Shown in pieces: positions 31,600 to 43,649 of a stretch of 64,000 bases of DNA; the stretch's first letter is position 1; every line of letters begins with the position of its first letter. The translations under genes were made by a program, and so were the position numbers. Where the stretch lies: assembly GCA_031769625.1 (NCBI GenBank), contig JAUIMM010000721.1:637501-701500 (forward strand). Reading direction: 5' to 3'. The notes under the pieces were generated by a model. The model saw nothing but the letters and a program-made list of their open reading frames with translations. It was not told the origin of the DNA and searched no databases. The DNA comes from Taudactylus pleione (taxonomy: Eukaryota > Chordata > Amphibia > Anura > Myobatrachidae).

Positions 31600-34500
31600 A
31601 TGGGACTTAAGTTACATGTGTCAAGGATTTATATTTATCAGATTCGCAGAAATCCAACCAGCTAAACCAAATAGTGGAGTAGACATGAAATTTATCGGAC
31701 GATGACATAATAATGTCATCCATGGACCTATACAATTCAATTATTTTAAACCAGTCCACAAGGGTCGGGGGTGAGGTAGACTTCCAGCACTCCGGTATTG
31801 CAACCTTAGCAGCACTATTAAGGTACTTCAATAGCGATTCTTTGTATATAGATAACAGTGTTTTATGTTAATTTAAGAGCCAAAATTCTGGTCCATCAGG
31901 AACCTCTGAACCCAATATCTCCCATGTCACCGAAACCACCTCATCCCAAAATACCTTCAATACAGGGCAGGACCACCACATGTGAAGGGGAGTTCCCACA
32001 TCTGCTTCACATCTCCTGTAACAGGCCGACACCCCAGAATACATTTTAGATAAGATGGATGGGCATCTGTACCATCTGGAAATCACCTTAAAATGGGTCT
32101 CAAGGGTAAGGATATTGGTGGAACTACTCCAACATTTCTCAAATATAGACTTCCTCTGGGGAATGCTGATGTCCATGCCAAGATCCCTCTCCCAGCTTTT
32201 AGTAAACTTTGGTAATGAGGAGAAAAGATTCTCAATTAGAAATTTGTAAATATTTGATAGTATATGAGAGGAAGAGGACTGAGCCACCCTCAGTGCCTCA
32301 AATGGTGTCAAGTCCCGTGAACCTGCTAAACGGAAATCTTTTGACATAATAAAATGTTTAATCTGGAGGTAACACCATATCTCATTATTTGGGAGAGACC
32401 ACTTAGCCTGGACATAAGAAAATGGCAAAACACCATAGGAATCGTATAACTGCCCAATCAGAATTATGCCTGCTCCTGACCAAAGTGAAAATGTCTGTTT
32501 CGAAGTCCCTGGAGGAAACATGGGATTGTCAAACAGTGGAGTTAAAGGGGAGTAAATGGAGGATATATATGTCTTGCCCCTAAGACATCTCCATATCATG
32601 AGGATATGGTCCAATGGTTGGATGTGAGATCCCAGGTGATCTAGAAAGCCACGGCAAAGTACTTAATGGACACTTTACAAAAGAGCCCTCAATAGATACC
32701 CATTGTTTCACTGAGTCTTGCCTTGACCAATCATATATTCTACTTAACATAACAGCATCATAATAAACACCAAAATGGGGAAGTTGGAAGCCACCCAAAT
32801 GTCTCCTCTGAAACAGAACATCATGTTTATATCAAAGATTCCTCCCACCCCACACAAAAAGTCTCACCATCTTATGAAGCTCCACGAACCAACTATTTGG
32901 GATTGATACCGGAAGAGCCTGCAATAGATAAAGTATGCGAGGCAAAATGTTCATTTTGACAATATTCACCTTCCCCACCCACGAAACGCCCCTACAGGAC
33001 CAGGAGGAAAGCTCATGTCGGATTTTCCCAAGGAGAAGCGTAAAATTAAGGGAGTGAAATTTTGACAGATTTCTAGGAAGGAACACACCAAGATATTTCA
33101 AATGTGAGGGGTGCCACTTAAATGGAAATGCCTGTTGCAGACCTGTGAGAATATTATGAGGGACACTTAAATTCAGAGCCACTGATTTGGAGAAGTTGAT
33201 TTAAAAAAAAAGACAGTTCTCTAAAAGTTTGAAACTCCATCAAATTGGGGAGAGAAACCATGGGGTTGGTGATAGCTAAAAGATCATCTGCAAAAAGGGC
33301 CAGTTTATAATCCGTCTTCTATCTGCAGATCCATAATGTCAGAGTTGGGCCGTATGGCTCTCGACAGAGCCTCCATGCACAACACAAACACCAGCGGAGA
33401 CAGTGGGCAACCCTGACGTGTACCATTTGAGATCTGAATTGGACTCGAGAAATCTCCATTGACCTTGATCCAGGCAGAGGGCCTTCTATATAACGCCAAA
33501 ATCCTATATAGAGAGGTAGACCCCATGCCCATGTATTCTAACAGACCACGCATAAATCCCCAGTTAATGCGGTCAAAAGCCTTTTCATCATCGGTTGGCA
33601 AAAGCATCACAGGTGTAGTACCTTGTTTGCTAAATTAATTAAATTAAGCATTTTAGCAGTGTTGTCCCGGGCTTCCTGGTCCAAGACAAATACCACCTGG
33701 TCTGTATGAATTAGAGCTGGTAATAGGGTCTTAAGTCTGTTCGCAATAAGTTTTGCAAACAACTTTAAGTCCACATTGAGGAGGGATATGGGTCTATAAC
33801 TAGAGTATCGGGACGGGTCTTTCCCCTCCTTGGGAATGATGATAATATGAGCTTCTAAGGATTGCGCAGAGAAGTACTCTGTATCATTGACCGCATTAAA
33901 GGCTTGAAGCATCATAGGTCCTAGTTCATCATTAAAACGTTCATAATAGGAAATAGGGAATCCATCTGGGCCCGAGCTTTTCCCAGATGGGAAAGACTTG
34001 ATCCCTCACTTAATTCCTCCTGTGTAAAGGGCCTATCTAGACCAAAAGCCTCCTCTTCACTTAATTTGGGAAAGTCAACCTTCCTGAGATAAGCTGCAAC
34101 TGCCGTGGCACCCATCTCAGTAGTCGAGTTAGGAAAACCCCCTGCCAGGCTATAAAGTCCGGAATAATAAGACTGAAAAGCCTCCGCAATTTCAGAGGTC
34201 AAGTTGCATTATGGCCTGTTTCGTCCATTATTGACTGCACATGCGTGGAAGCTCATTGTGCTCATTAACGTCTTTGCCAACATCTTACTGGGCTTATTGC
34301 CCCATTGGAAAAACGGCTCCTGCATTTACGATAATCTAATTTGATGTTATCTAACAGAAGATCATTTAAAGAACGTCTAGCCTCAGTAAGCTCTGCAAGG
34401 GCGTCCCCAGACAGAGAAGATTTGTGAAGTGTCTTAAGAGCTTGAATCTTCTGCAGAAGTATCAACTTCTGTCCCTCCCCCTGTTTTTTCATGTAGGAGC

Positions 34501-35390
34501 CCAACTGAAGCAGCTTACCCCTCAGAACACACTTGAGCTTCCCACAGTGTAATAGCAGACATATCAGGACTGTCATTTATATAAAGATATTCAATAATAC
34601 ACTGCTTCAACTGTTCCCTACATTATGAGTCCTGGAGAAGAAGCTCGTTGAGCCTCCAAGAACAAAGCCTGGGCAGGGGGTGGGAAATCTTAATCAAAAG
34701 TGATATTTGCGCATGGTCCGACCAAGTAATATTCCCGATATCTGCATCCCCGAGCATATCTGGTTCTTATGCTCCACGAACATATAATCAATCCTGGAAT
34801 AGGCATTATGAGGGTGGGAAAAAAAGTATAATCCCAGTCTACAGGATGCCTTAATCTCCAAGTATCAATCAGTTGATGCTCATTGAGCAGGCGATTAACT
34901 TTACAATGCCATTTGTCAGGGCGATTCGAGGATGCAGAGGATGAGTCCAAAGAAGGATGCAGAACCCAGTTCATATCACCTCCTACAATCAATATACCTG
35001 ACTTTAGGGTATGAACTTGTTCAAATAAATGGTCTAAAAAGGTAGGTTGATGTGAATTTGGGGCATAAACATTGACAAAAGTAAAAATCTGATCGTGTAT
35101 CTTGCACTTAATCAATAATCCTCTTCCTTCAACCAAATATGGGAAAATGGTGAATGAAAAGAATTGCTACACCAAGAGTCTTACCGCCACTATTGTTACT
35201 GAAGTATGTCTGGATAGTCATGATTACGGAGAGGCGGGGCTCTACCTTCCTGAAAATGGGTTTCCTGGATGAAGGCCACATCTGCTTTGTCTGCCTGGAG
35301 TTCCCTAAGAAGTCTGGATCTCTTTTCTGGAATATTTAGACCTTTAGAGTTTATTTAAACTATTTTAAGTTTTAAGGTCATCCGGGATGA
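31600..35390 (-). pseudogene. L1 ORF2 (endonuclease and reverse transcriptase), broken
   Basis: The AP-type endonuclease spans 35,390-34,690 (AFIQETHFQEG, NVYAPNSHQPTF, GGDMNWVLHPSLD, YTFFPT). The reverse transcriptase spans 33,915-33,240: IIIPKEGKDPSRYSSYRPIS, LLNVDLKLFAKLIANRL, then DDEKAFDRINWGFM and NGTRQGCPLSPLVF. The FADD-equivalent lies in the region with stops near 33,250. The C-terminal region (33,182-31,600) includes KYLGVFLPRN, NILPRILYLLQALPVSIPNS and a Cys/His-like block YRRCEADVGTPLHMWWSCP. At least six frame changes or stops separate these pieces, so no protein can be made. Confidence 0.88.
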
Positions 35391-36105
35391 CAGAGAGACA
35401 GATATATCACTTCTCCCATGACACTGTAAAGAAATGCTGCATCAACAACAAAAAATCCTGATCCACGAACCTAGAGACCGAGAGTTAGAAAGTCAGAAGA
35501 AAGAAAACAAACAGAAGAAAAAAAACTGAAAATAATTTAGAAAAACAGTTTGTAGAATGCGAACAAGAAAAATAATACTGCTCCTGATAAATATGAAAAG
35601 AAGAAAAAGTTTCCACAACATGTTTAGGAATTTTTTTTTGCAGCATAGGGGGCACTGGGGATATGTGCCAGCGATAACGTCATGGATTAAACAGTATATG
35701 AATCTTTTAATATCAGAACAGATATAAAAACAACAGTAAATATGAGACAAAGATTGGCTAAATTAACCTCAAACAGTCTAAACTACATTAGGATAATGTT
35801 ATAGCATAAAACAATCAATACGATTACTGAACCACTGGTAAAAAAGAACCTGTTAGAAAGTTCCCAAACGGACATATAACTTATATATAGGTCTCAGAAC
35901 AAAAATAAGATTAACATTTGTAACAGCATCTGAGGGTGACCAGTTAGAGAATGGCTAATACTCAGGCAGTCCTTTAAGAACATTTCTGCTGTAGATAGAG
36001 AAAAGGAAAAAGGTATCACAAATTCACAGTCATGTGTCATCAGGCAGGATTAACGGCTTCCTTTGCCTATGTTGGCGTCTGGAACTCCTCACCGTTTGGA
36101 AAGCC

Positions 36106-37267
36106 TCACCCTGACAAGAAGTCTTTTGAGGCTGCGGAACGATATACTGTAGGTGTCATCCCAATCTGGTAGAGCAGGTGCAGGTATACACAGAACAGAA
36201 CAGAAGGTATCGAGGTCAGCGGGATCTCGGAACACCGCGACCTGCCATTATGAGTCAACTGGAGACCAAACGGAAAGAGCCATTTATATTTCCTCTCACT
36301 GGAACGTAGGGCTTCAGTTAGGGGCTTCAGTAGACGGCGCTTATGAAGTGTGTGCCAAGACAGATTTTGAAAAATTTGAATACGATTGCCGCTAAAATCT
36401 ACTTCCATATTGCGCATTTTCCGCAGGATCTCCTCCTTTTGAATGTAGTAATGTAATCTACAGATGACATCTCTCGGTTTATCAGAGGAGTCTCCACAGG
36501 GTTTTTAAAGCCCTATGAGCCCTATCAAAGGTCATAAGCATGTTGGGGTCACAACCCAATATTTAATTGAAGATCTTGGTCAGCATGTCTATCAGGCCTT
36601 GTGTGGGAATATCTTCAGGGATACCGCAAACCCGTAAATTGTTTTGGCGTCCCCTGTTATCCAGGTCATCCATTTTTTGTTGTAAAAGAAGCATGCCACT
36701 GGCGTGGGTATGAATAGTATCTCTTAAAATTTGTAGATCGTCACCCATAGTTTCTTTAGCCTCCTCTAGGGACACCAGTCTGTTCGACAGCTGGGAAATG
36801 TCCGCCTGAAGAGCCGCTACTTCTTTACGAACTGTCTCTTGAAGCCTTACTTCAAGTAGTTCAAAATCTCGCTTGGAAGGTAACTCCTGTTTAGTTGGTA
36901 AAGTTTTAAGAAGTTGCATAATGGACGAGAGATCTGGGGACACCGAAGGATCTGTACCTACAGAATCACCTGCTTGCGATGAACCTAGAGTGGAGAGCGA
37001 ACCCGGAGACAAAGGTTGAGATATAGCATCTGGAACCGCAGGCGACGAGGCTTGCATCTTCAAGAATTGGTGAAGGTTTGGTTGTTGAGAGGACCTTGAG
37101 GGCTTGGGAGTATCCAACTTGGAGGGTCCCTTTTTGGATTTGCCCATAGAATCCAGCGAGAGGCTCAAATCCATACACCAGAAAAAAAAAGAAAAATAAT
37201 AATGCAATCGTATAGAAATAAAAACTGTTGGGCGAGGTAAATGTACTCTCATGATCACCGGACACAT
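36106..37267 (-). pseudogene. L1 ORF1 (RNA-binding chaperone), broken
   Basis: The likely start MGKSKKGPSK is near 37,146. It is followed by a Ser/Pro-rich tail, a coiled coil (about 36,850-36,660; RKEVAALQADISQLSNRLVS), and the RRM start NNLRVCGIPEDIP (36,640). The frame is lost near 36,563. The C-terminal domain reappears at 36,417-36,250 as QIFQNLSWHTLHKRRLLKPL and YKWLFPFGLQL. L1 ORF1p normally forms trimers that coat LINE RNA; here the protein is split by frameshift. Confidence 0.82.
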
Positions 37268-37280
37268 TCCCCAGAAAAAA

Positions 37281-38495
37281 CGGCCTATGCAGCCATAGCC
37301 GTTAACAACGTATGAACAGAGGAGCTGACTTCATGATGATGATGATGATGATGATGAATGAGGAGGGGGTTTCGGCCACTCAGGGCATTTCGTCAGCCAG
37401 TAATATTAATAGGCAAATATAAGACAAATATAAGGCCTATGAAGTAGTAAAATACTGATATAATTAATTTTGGCCACAAGATGGTGCTGTGACCTCAAAA
37501 GTAGGAAATCAGGGCCAGTAAATCAGAGTTCTGAGTAAAAAGGGATATATTTAAAATTATATATAGAGGATTCACAATAAATTTAATAAGCCTGCACAGA
37601 TGGGAGCCGTTTGTCCCCAATGACTCACCACACCCCTGATTGAAGTAAGCAGCAGCCAGTCTAGGGCAATAGAGCAGGGGGTCCATGTTGGAGTGCAGCT
37701 GATGTGGCCAGTTCTCAGCAGGAGTGTAGGGTAACGGCAGTCCCCACAGAAATCCCGCTGACCACCAGAGCGGAGCGGCTGTCTTCTGGCTGCAATGGGG
37801 TCAGACTGGCAGTGCACCACAGGAAGGCGGCAGGAGTGGGGAGGAGATCCCGCATCTCGGTCTGGATCACAGGCACTGCCGGATTGCAGCAGAAATCAAG
37901 GCCAAGGTCAGGAGGCTGCAATCCGCGAAGATGTAGGAGACACCTCCCGATTCCGTGCACCTCACTACTTGGATTAGGCTGGGTATAACAGGTGGTGGGG
38001 GAATGGATAATTATCATCCAGGTTCCACAGGTAAGGCTGAGTTTATTGCCCAGGCAAGAGCATCGGACAAACGTGTCTGTCTCCTCTGGCTGCCAGGCCA
38101 CGCCTCCCCTTTTTACATGTTTTTTTATGATGCATCACCCACAAGTACCAGCAAGCGGTGCATTAAGGGCCCACTGGTAGCTATAGTACCCCTGTAAAAG
38201 AATTATATATATAAAAAAATTTATAATAATTTATTGTTCTTCACCTGGGGGGCGGCGGCATTTATGCTCTTTTACATAGCTGCCACCTCCACCAGGACTT
38301 CCCCGGCATCTTCCTTCTATACTGAAATCCTGCTGTGGAGCAGTCATTCAAATAGTACTGTCCTTAGAGAATAGTACTAATGTCCGTGGCTCTCGGAATT
38401 CATTTTTTTTGTTTTGTCAAGACCCTGGATTGCCTACTGTGGAACAAAGTGAATGTGATCCATGCATAGGAGGAGGTGAGTATTGATATATTTAT
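37281..38495. other. interval with (GAT)n and no recognised gene
   Basis: Contains a (GAT)n/(ATG)n microsatellite at 37,333-37,357. Possible L1 5' UTR sequence follows (GC-rich, 37,680-37,960), then AT-rich DNA. No convincing exon or element. Confidence 0.45.
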
Positions 38496-38627
38496 TAGGG
38501 ATGTGCAGGCTCGGATGTTTGTCCATGCAAGATGACGATTTGCCTTCTTTCTGAGTTCTGTTTTTTTGGAGGGAAAAATCCGAACTCAGCGTGCAAACTC
38601 GAACGTATCCGAGCCTGTACATCCCTA
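38496..38627. mobile_element. hAT MITE (TAGGGATGTGC ends)
   Basis: Ends TAGGGATGTGCAGGCTCGGA and TCCGAGCCTGTACATCCCTA are inverted repeats. Flanks ATATTTAT and ATTTTTAT match at 7 of 8. It is 132 bp and related in its ends to the MITE at 15,042. Confidence 0.88.
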
Positions 38628-38924
38628 ATTTTTATTACAGGTACCCTAAAGAAACAACGATTACAGTACTGGTTATGCTAAATATAGGGGATAACCAGCA
38701 CTGGGCTTTTTAGAACTAGTCCTGGGTGTCAAAATACTGGGGACAAATTACATAGGGGTACCCTGTATTAAGAGCAACCAACACTTGGCTCTGAGCCAGT
38801 CATGGTTTTGGAAATACAGGAGAAAAAATGTGTAAGAAAAAAACAGAAAGACACATAACCTGCGCCTAGTCACAGTATTTCAAGATCTCCACTTTTTTAG
38901 GATCAATATACTACACATAGAGGG

Positions 38925-39105
38925 TCATTCAGACCCACTCGCGAGTGGCAGTACGCTCGCAAGTGGGTCGATGTTCCCCACTGCACATGCGCACGATGGA
39001 GGGAGCTCCGTCGTGCGCATGCGCGAGACCCGGACTGCGAAAGCCAAGCTGTTGCTCCGAGTCTCGCTCCAAAGGGGGCGTGCTGTCGATGCACTGGGTC
39101 TCATC
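38925..39105. mobile_element. Harbinger-like MITE, short copy
   Basis: Starts GGGTCATTCAGACCCACTCG, with the hairpin ACTCGCGAGT, TGCGCACGA and CGTCGTGCGCATGCGCGAGA blocks, and GGGGGCGTGCTGTCGA at the right. The same blocks are found at 2,768 and 47,818. Confidence 0.65.
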
Positions 39106-39298
39106 GTTTTTATACATTGGGAGTATATGATACATCCCCGTATTTAAAATGGTATTATGGAATCCGGCTTCTAAGAGCCTTTCTAGGAATTTCTCCCTAT
39201 TAAGGGACAGAAAATAATCTTACATCACCGAGTGTTTATTCAGACCAGTTCCATTTTTGGGGTGGACGTGTGTAAGTGCAGCATACACAATCAAGACA

Positions 39299-39333
39299 CC
39301 TTGATAAAGACCACCAGTTAGGGGTCGAAACGC
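39299..39333 (+). ncRNA. hammerhead-ribozyme-like core, degenerate
   Basis: CTTGATAAAGACC, a 10-nt loop, GGTCGAAACGC. The stem II arms GACC and GGTC and the GAAAC box are intact. The CUGAUGA box is altered to CTTGATAA, so self-cleavage is doubtful. Confidence 0.4.
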
Positions 39334-39757
39334 ATTGGTGCTGTGAGGAGGTGATCCAGGACAGACGGGGGTACTGCTGCCGGAGAGCTGGGGACATGTG
39401 CATGAACCAGTGGAGTTTCCGGGACTTGCATTGATGTGATACATCTCATGCTCATTGGGGTATTTTACTCCTCCATCTGGTAATTACATACCTTTGTCCA
39501 TTTGGATACCCTGCCTAAAGAATGCTGCTATTTTAAATGTTGTGTCTCTTGTTATATTATTAAAAACTGCTTCACTATATGCACTTTTTTTCTTTTTCTT
39601 TCCCTTTTTTTCCTCACTCCCATGGGGAGTTTTATAAGGTCTTCTGTTGGAATAGATCACCTTCTATGTGTGGTATATTGATCTTAAAAAAGTGGAGATC
39701 TTGAAATACTGTGACTGGGCACAGGTTATGTGTCTTTCTGTTTTTTTCTTACAACAA

Positions 39758-41567
39758 TATATTTGGTGGAGGTGTAGGGGTACTCCCACTTGAAATTCAC
39801 TGACCAGCTGCATAAAGTCCCCACTGCGTACGGGTCTACATTTTATATCCAGTTTTAAAAAATGTGTAAGGTTCCCCCTGTATTTACCAGAACCAGCACC
39901 AGATCCTTTGTAGTGGAGGGGGGGTAATGCCACAGCCAGGGGAGCCCATTCACCGGGTCCCCCAACCAAAGCATGAACCCTGACTGCTAGTCAGCCCAGG
40001 CCAGGTATCCCACCCAATAAAGGGGTCCCCTCTCCAGGGCTATCCCCAGAATCCCTGGCCGGTGGGTGCCAGGTTGGCAGAGTTCAAAATATTGTCTTTT
40101 GCTGTGGAACTAAAGGTTTCGGCAGGCCTCCCCCGCATTCTGGGGGAGGCCTGCTGGGACATAATTGTTATGGGAAATGCAATCTGCCTGGAATTTACTA
40201 AAAATAAAATGTGAAAAAATACCGGGGGAAGCCCTGTGATAATAACACTACCTGGAATTGGCTCTAATAGGCAGAGCAGAGCCAGTGGCTGGCCCCAGTG
40301 ACAACATTGGTGCTGCGATGATGCACTCTGTGGCTCTGGTCAGCTGGTCAGTTCACAGTGCAGGATGGGAGACCAGCTGACATGAGCCATGGAGGACATC
40401 ATCAGAGGTAAGTGAAATGAAGGGGGGAGGGTCACGGGGGGCCGCAATCGCATGGGGGGGTTGCGGCGGCTGGTTGGCGCATGTGCGGGCACCTTGTCAC
40501 TGTATTTTTTTTTAAAAATGCAATGATAAGGCCGCGGAGGGGATTCACAGGGACAGAGCTTTATCGCAATGCAAAATGTGATCTGCCTGAAATTTTATAA
40601 AAATTAATTGTGAAAAAATACCAGGGGAAGCCCTGTGATAATCCAGGATATCCAGGGTCTCCCTTGGTTACCAGGCTCCTGCTCTGCTCTAACAGGCAGA
40701 GTAGAGCCTGCCCCAGTGATCAGCTGTGTGGTCTCAACAGACCAAATGCTGATCACTGCTAAATTTTTTTTACCAGAGTCCAGGGCCGGTGATTGGGTCT
40801 CCAGTGATGTCCTCCATGGCTCTGGTCAGCTGGTCTCCCATCCTGTACTGTGACTCGGTCAGCTGATGGAGGACATCGGTCAGCCATGGAGGACATCACA
40901 GGAGGTAAGTGAAATTAAGAGGGTAGGGGGTAGCGGCTGCTGGTCGATGCATGCCCGAGCACCTTGTCACTGTATTTTTTGGAAAATACAGTGATAAGGC
41001 TGCAGAGGGGATTCACAATGACAGAGCTTTATCACAAGCTCTGTCCCTGCAAGGGATTTTTAATAAATCCCTGTGATATTGCCTGAATTCAGTCGGTAAT
41101 ATCACAAGACCATCTGCATTTTAATGCGGATTGTAATAAGTTGGGCCCATACTCACCTATGTATCCTTGAAGCCAATCACATCCACTTGTCCAAGTAGAT
41201 AATCCAAGGCCATGCCATTTTTTTTTTTTTACACAGGTTTTCCTTTTTTTTTTTTTTTTTTTTTTTAACACAGAAGCACAGATGGGTCTCACCGATCCCA
41301 TCCCTGCTTATGTGTTTGTTTATTGATACACAGATGCAGGTATCACGGATCTTCCTGACCAGAGCCTGCATTTGTCTGCTGCCACCTCCCCCAGGTCCTA
41401 CAGCCCGCACCTCTGCCACTAACACCCACTGCCTGCCCCGGATCCTGGCTGCAGCTACCGCCCACTTCCTTCCCCCGAGTCCCACTGCCACTATGCCCGA
41501 ACTGACCAGCCATCTTGGTGCACCCAAGTGAAGCCACAGAGAGTACACCTGCTGAAGGCACCTACTG
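39758..41567. repeat. interval containing a tandem duplication of about 400 bp
   Basis: Blocks near 40,190-40,550 reappear near 40,590-41,000: GTGAAAAAATACCGGGGGAA versus GTGAAAAAATACCAGGGGAA, GGCAGAGCAGAGCC versus GGCAGAGTAGAGCC, and CACCTTGTCACTGTATTTTT twice. The function is unknown. Long T-runs occur at 41,220-41,267. No coding exon is supported. Confidence 0.6.
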
Positions 41568-41940
41568 CATACTTGCCTACCCTCCAAACTCAGCTGGGAG
41601 CCTCACAAAAATTGGGTGCCACTCCAGGAAAGACAGACAAGCCTCCAAGCATCCGACGAACACCCCTACACCACCCCGCATTTACCTAAGAAACCCCCGC
41701 AGCAGGGGGGCGGTGATGTGATTCACACTGAATTGCATCATTTTGGCCCCACCACCTGCTTCACAATGCCTGTAATGGCATTGTGTAGCATGGGTGAGGC
41801 CAAAATGACACGATCGCGTGGCCCCACCCACAAATGCAAGTAATCTGGCCGTCCATGCCCTCTTGTGCTGGCCACGCCCCCTGTCATGCCGAACTGGTTG
41901 ATCCCTCCCAGAAGGGGCAGCCAGACAGTTGGCAAGCGTG
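41568..41940. mobile_element. hAT MITE (CATACTTGCC ends)
   Basis: Ends CATACTTGCC and GGCAAGCGTG are inverted, with a perfect 8-bp duplication ACCTACTG (41,560-41,567 and 41,941-41,948) that has TA in the centre. It is 373 bp and non-coding. Confidence 0.85.
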
Positions 41941-42412
41941 ACCTACTGAGGCTGCACAACAAGTTGAAGCTCCCTATCTGTATAATGGCGCATTCGTGAG
42001 GTAATAGTTTAAAAACTGTAACTTTCTAATTTACCAGAACCCCAAAAGGCCCTATCCAGAAACAAGAACTACCTACTAAAACAAACCCCAAGTCTAAATT
42101 CGCCGCCTACCCTTAGTTATGCCTTCCCAAATATCCCCTATAAAAGGACAGCAGAAAAGTGGTCCTAATTGAGAATGTCAGAAAAAACTGACAGTTGGAA
42201 ATTTAGATTACTCCCAAATCCCCAATTTTTATGTTTTTGCAGCACCGTGTGACAGTTCTACCCGTCCATGCCAAATATCAGCTCGGTACCTCCAATAGCA
42301 TTTGAGGTGTAGCCCCTTAAACACCATGCCCACCCACCTCCGGAATTCCCTATGGAGATTTCCGTTATTTTCAATTCAGCCTTAATATAAGGGCACGACT
42401 GTGCCTTTTTAA

Positions 42413-42900
42413 AATATATATATATATATATATTTGTTTACAGATTAGGTGATCGACTAGCGGAGCACCTGAGTAAAGTGACATTTAGCTTGGTTAGGGT
42501 TGGTAGAGAACAGTCATTATTGGTATGCAGTCGGGGTGCGATGGTCTAAATGCCAGCCGTCGGCATCCCAACTATCTAATCCCAGCAAGGGTCTTATGAC
42601 AGGCATCGAAATCCCAATGCCTGTCATTTTACCTGCGTTGGGAGCCCGACACCTGGCATCCTGATCGAAGGTAAGCTGGGCGCGGACAGCTGCCTTAGGT
42701 TAGGGGTTCCTGGGGGACGGGTTAGGCAGCCCCCCGAGAGGGCTAGGGTTAGGCACCCCCACGGGAGACTTATGTTTAGGCTGCGGGGAAGGGGGGTTAT
42801 GTTTAGACACTTAGAGGGTGGTTTGGATTAGGCACTTGGGGGGAGGTTAGGGTTAGGCACCCCTAAAGGAGGGTTAGGGTAGGGAATTAAGTAAGCGGCC
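42413..42900. repeat. (TA)n and degenerate GGTTAGGC-rich repeat
   Basis: (TA)n at about 42,413-42,433. From 42,695 to 42,890 a degenerate repeat of GGGTTAGGCACCC-type motifs occurs, preceded by inverted blocks such as GGCATCCCAACT and CGACACCTGGCATCC. It looks like the interior of a DNA transposon relic. Bases 41,949-42,412 show nothing recognisable. Confidence 0.55.
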
Positions 42901-43028
42901 AGCAGTAAATCATACTGATTCCGTATTATTCTCATAAAGCAATTTAAAGACATCTGTGAACTCCCTGCGCTCTATGAGAGTGAGGCTGAAACGTATTGGA
43001 AAATTAATGTGTGAACCATTAGCACTCA

Positions 43029-43627
43029 GGACCTCATTCAGAGTCGGTCGTAGCGGCCGCACGGTCGTAGGGGAAAGGTGCCGGATATGCAAATGAAGTG
43101 ATCACAAGTTGCGGTCCTAAGATGAGATCGTTAGCTGAACGACCGAGGGTAAGAAGTGGTCGTAAGACTAAATCACGCCCCCTTCTCGATCACAACACAT
43201 GTCATCTCATGGGATATAAGGATTAATCGCGACCATCGGGAACCATCGGAGCTGGTCGTAGAGCTTAAGGTTGACCATACCCTCTCTTAAGCACTACGAT
43301 CAAGTCAGTGTACAAACCTCCCATGTCACATGTGCCATGACACAACTTTGTTAATTATGCACTCCCATAAAACGCCGTTCGCATAGTCAGGCACGCCTGC
43401 GTTTGGATCTCCACTCCCCCGTTTTCAAGCACCTTCCCCTGTTACCACCCACAAACGGCACATTCTGTCACTCAAACTAACGACCTGGCTGTGTTCAAGG
43501 AGAGAGAAATTTCTGATCATAACAGCTAGTTTGCGCATGCCCATTGCGAACTTTACGCATGCGCAGTTTAGCGAACATCGGCTGCGTACGACCGTGCGGC
43601 CGCTACGACCGACTCTGAATGAGGTCC
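43029..43627. mobile_element. MITE with ~40-bp perfect terminal inverted repeats
   Basis: The left end GGACCTCATTCAGAGTCGGT continues through CGTAGCGGCCGCACGGTCGT and is exactly mirrored by the right end (43,588-43,627). Flanked by TCA on both sides, a 3-bp duplication as in PIF/Harbinger. It is 599 bp with no coding capacity. Confidence 0.88.
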
Positions 43628-43649
43628 TCAGACCTGGAATTTTACAATA

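Larger units (their letters stand above)
31321..37280 (-). mobile_element. near full-length L1-type LINE, inactive
   Basis: On the minus strand: ORF1 (about 37,267-36,106), an inter-ORF region, ORF2 (about 35,390-31,600), a short 3' UTR with AATAAA at 31,345-31,350, and a poly(A) tail seen as a T-run at 31,321-31,334. This is the hallmark of target-primed reverse transcription. Both ORFs contain stops and frameshifts. GC-rich sequence above 37,300 may be its 5' UTR. No target duplication could be assigned. Confidence 0.85.
38826..39757. mobile_element. inverted-repeat element carrying a hammerhead-like motif (Penelope-related?)
   Basis: About 95 bp at the left (38,828-38,922, GTAAGAAAAAAACAGAAAGA through CAATATACTACACATAG) are reverse-complemented at the right (39,663-39,752) with few mismatches. 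Between them lie a Harbinger-like MITE (38,925-39,105) and, at 39,299-39,331, a hammerhead-like core with a GACC/GGTC stem and GAAAC. Hammerhead cores in long inverted repeats recall Penelope-like pLTRs, but no reverse transcriptase is present here. Confidence 0.5.

Noticed and set aside
41177..41587. Gly/Ala-rich 136-codon frame on the minus strand
   Set aside because: It runs through poly-T tracts and a MITE boundary; no domain or splice evidence.
42695..42890. Interstitial telomere repeat (TTAGGG)
   Set aside because: The motif is mostly GGTTAGGCACCC-like and irregular, and is flanked by inverted blocks typical of a DNA transposon relic.
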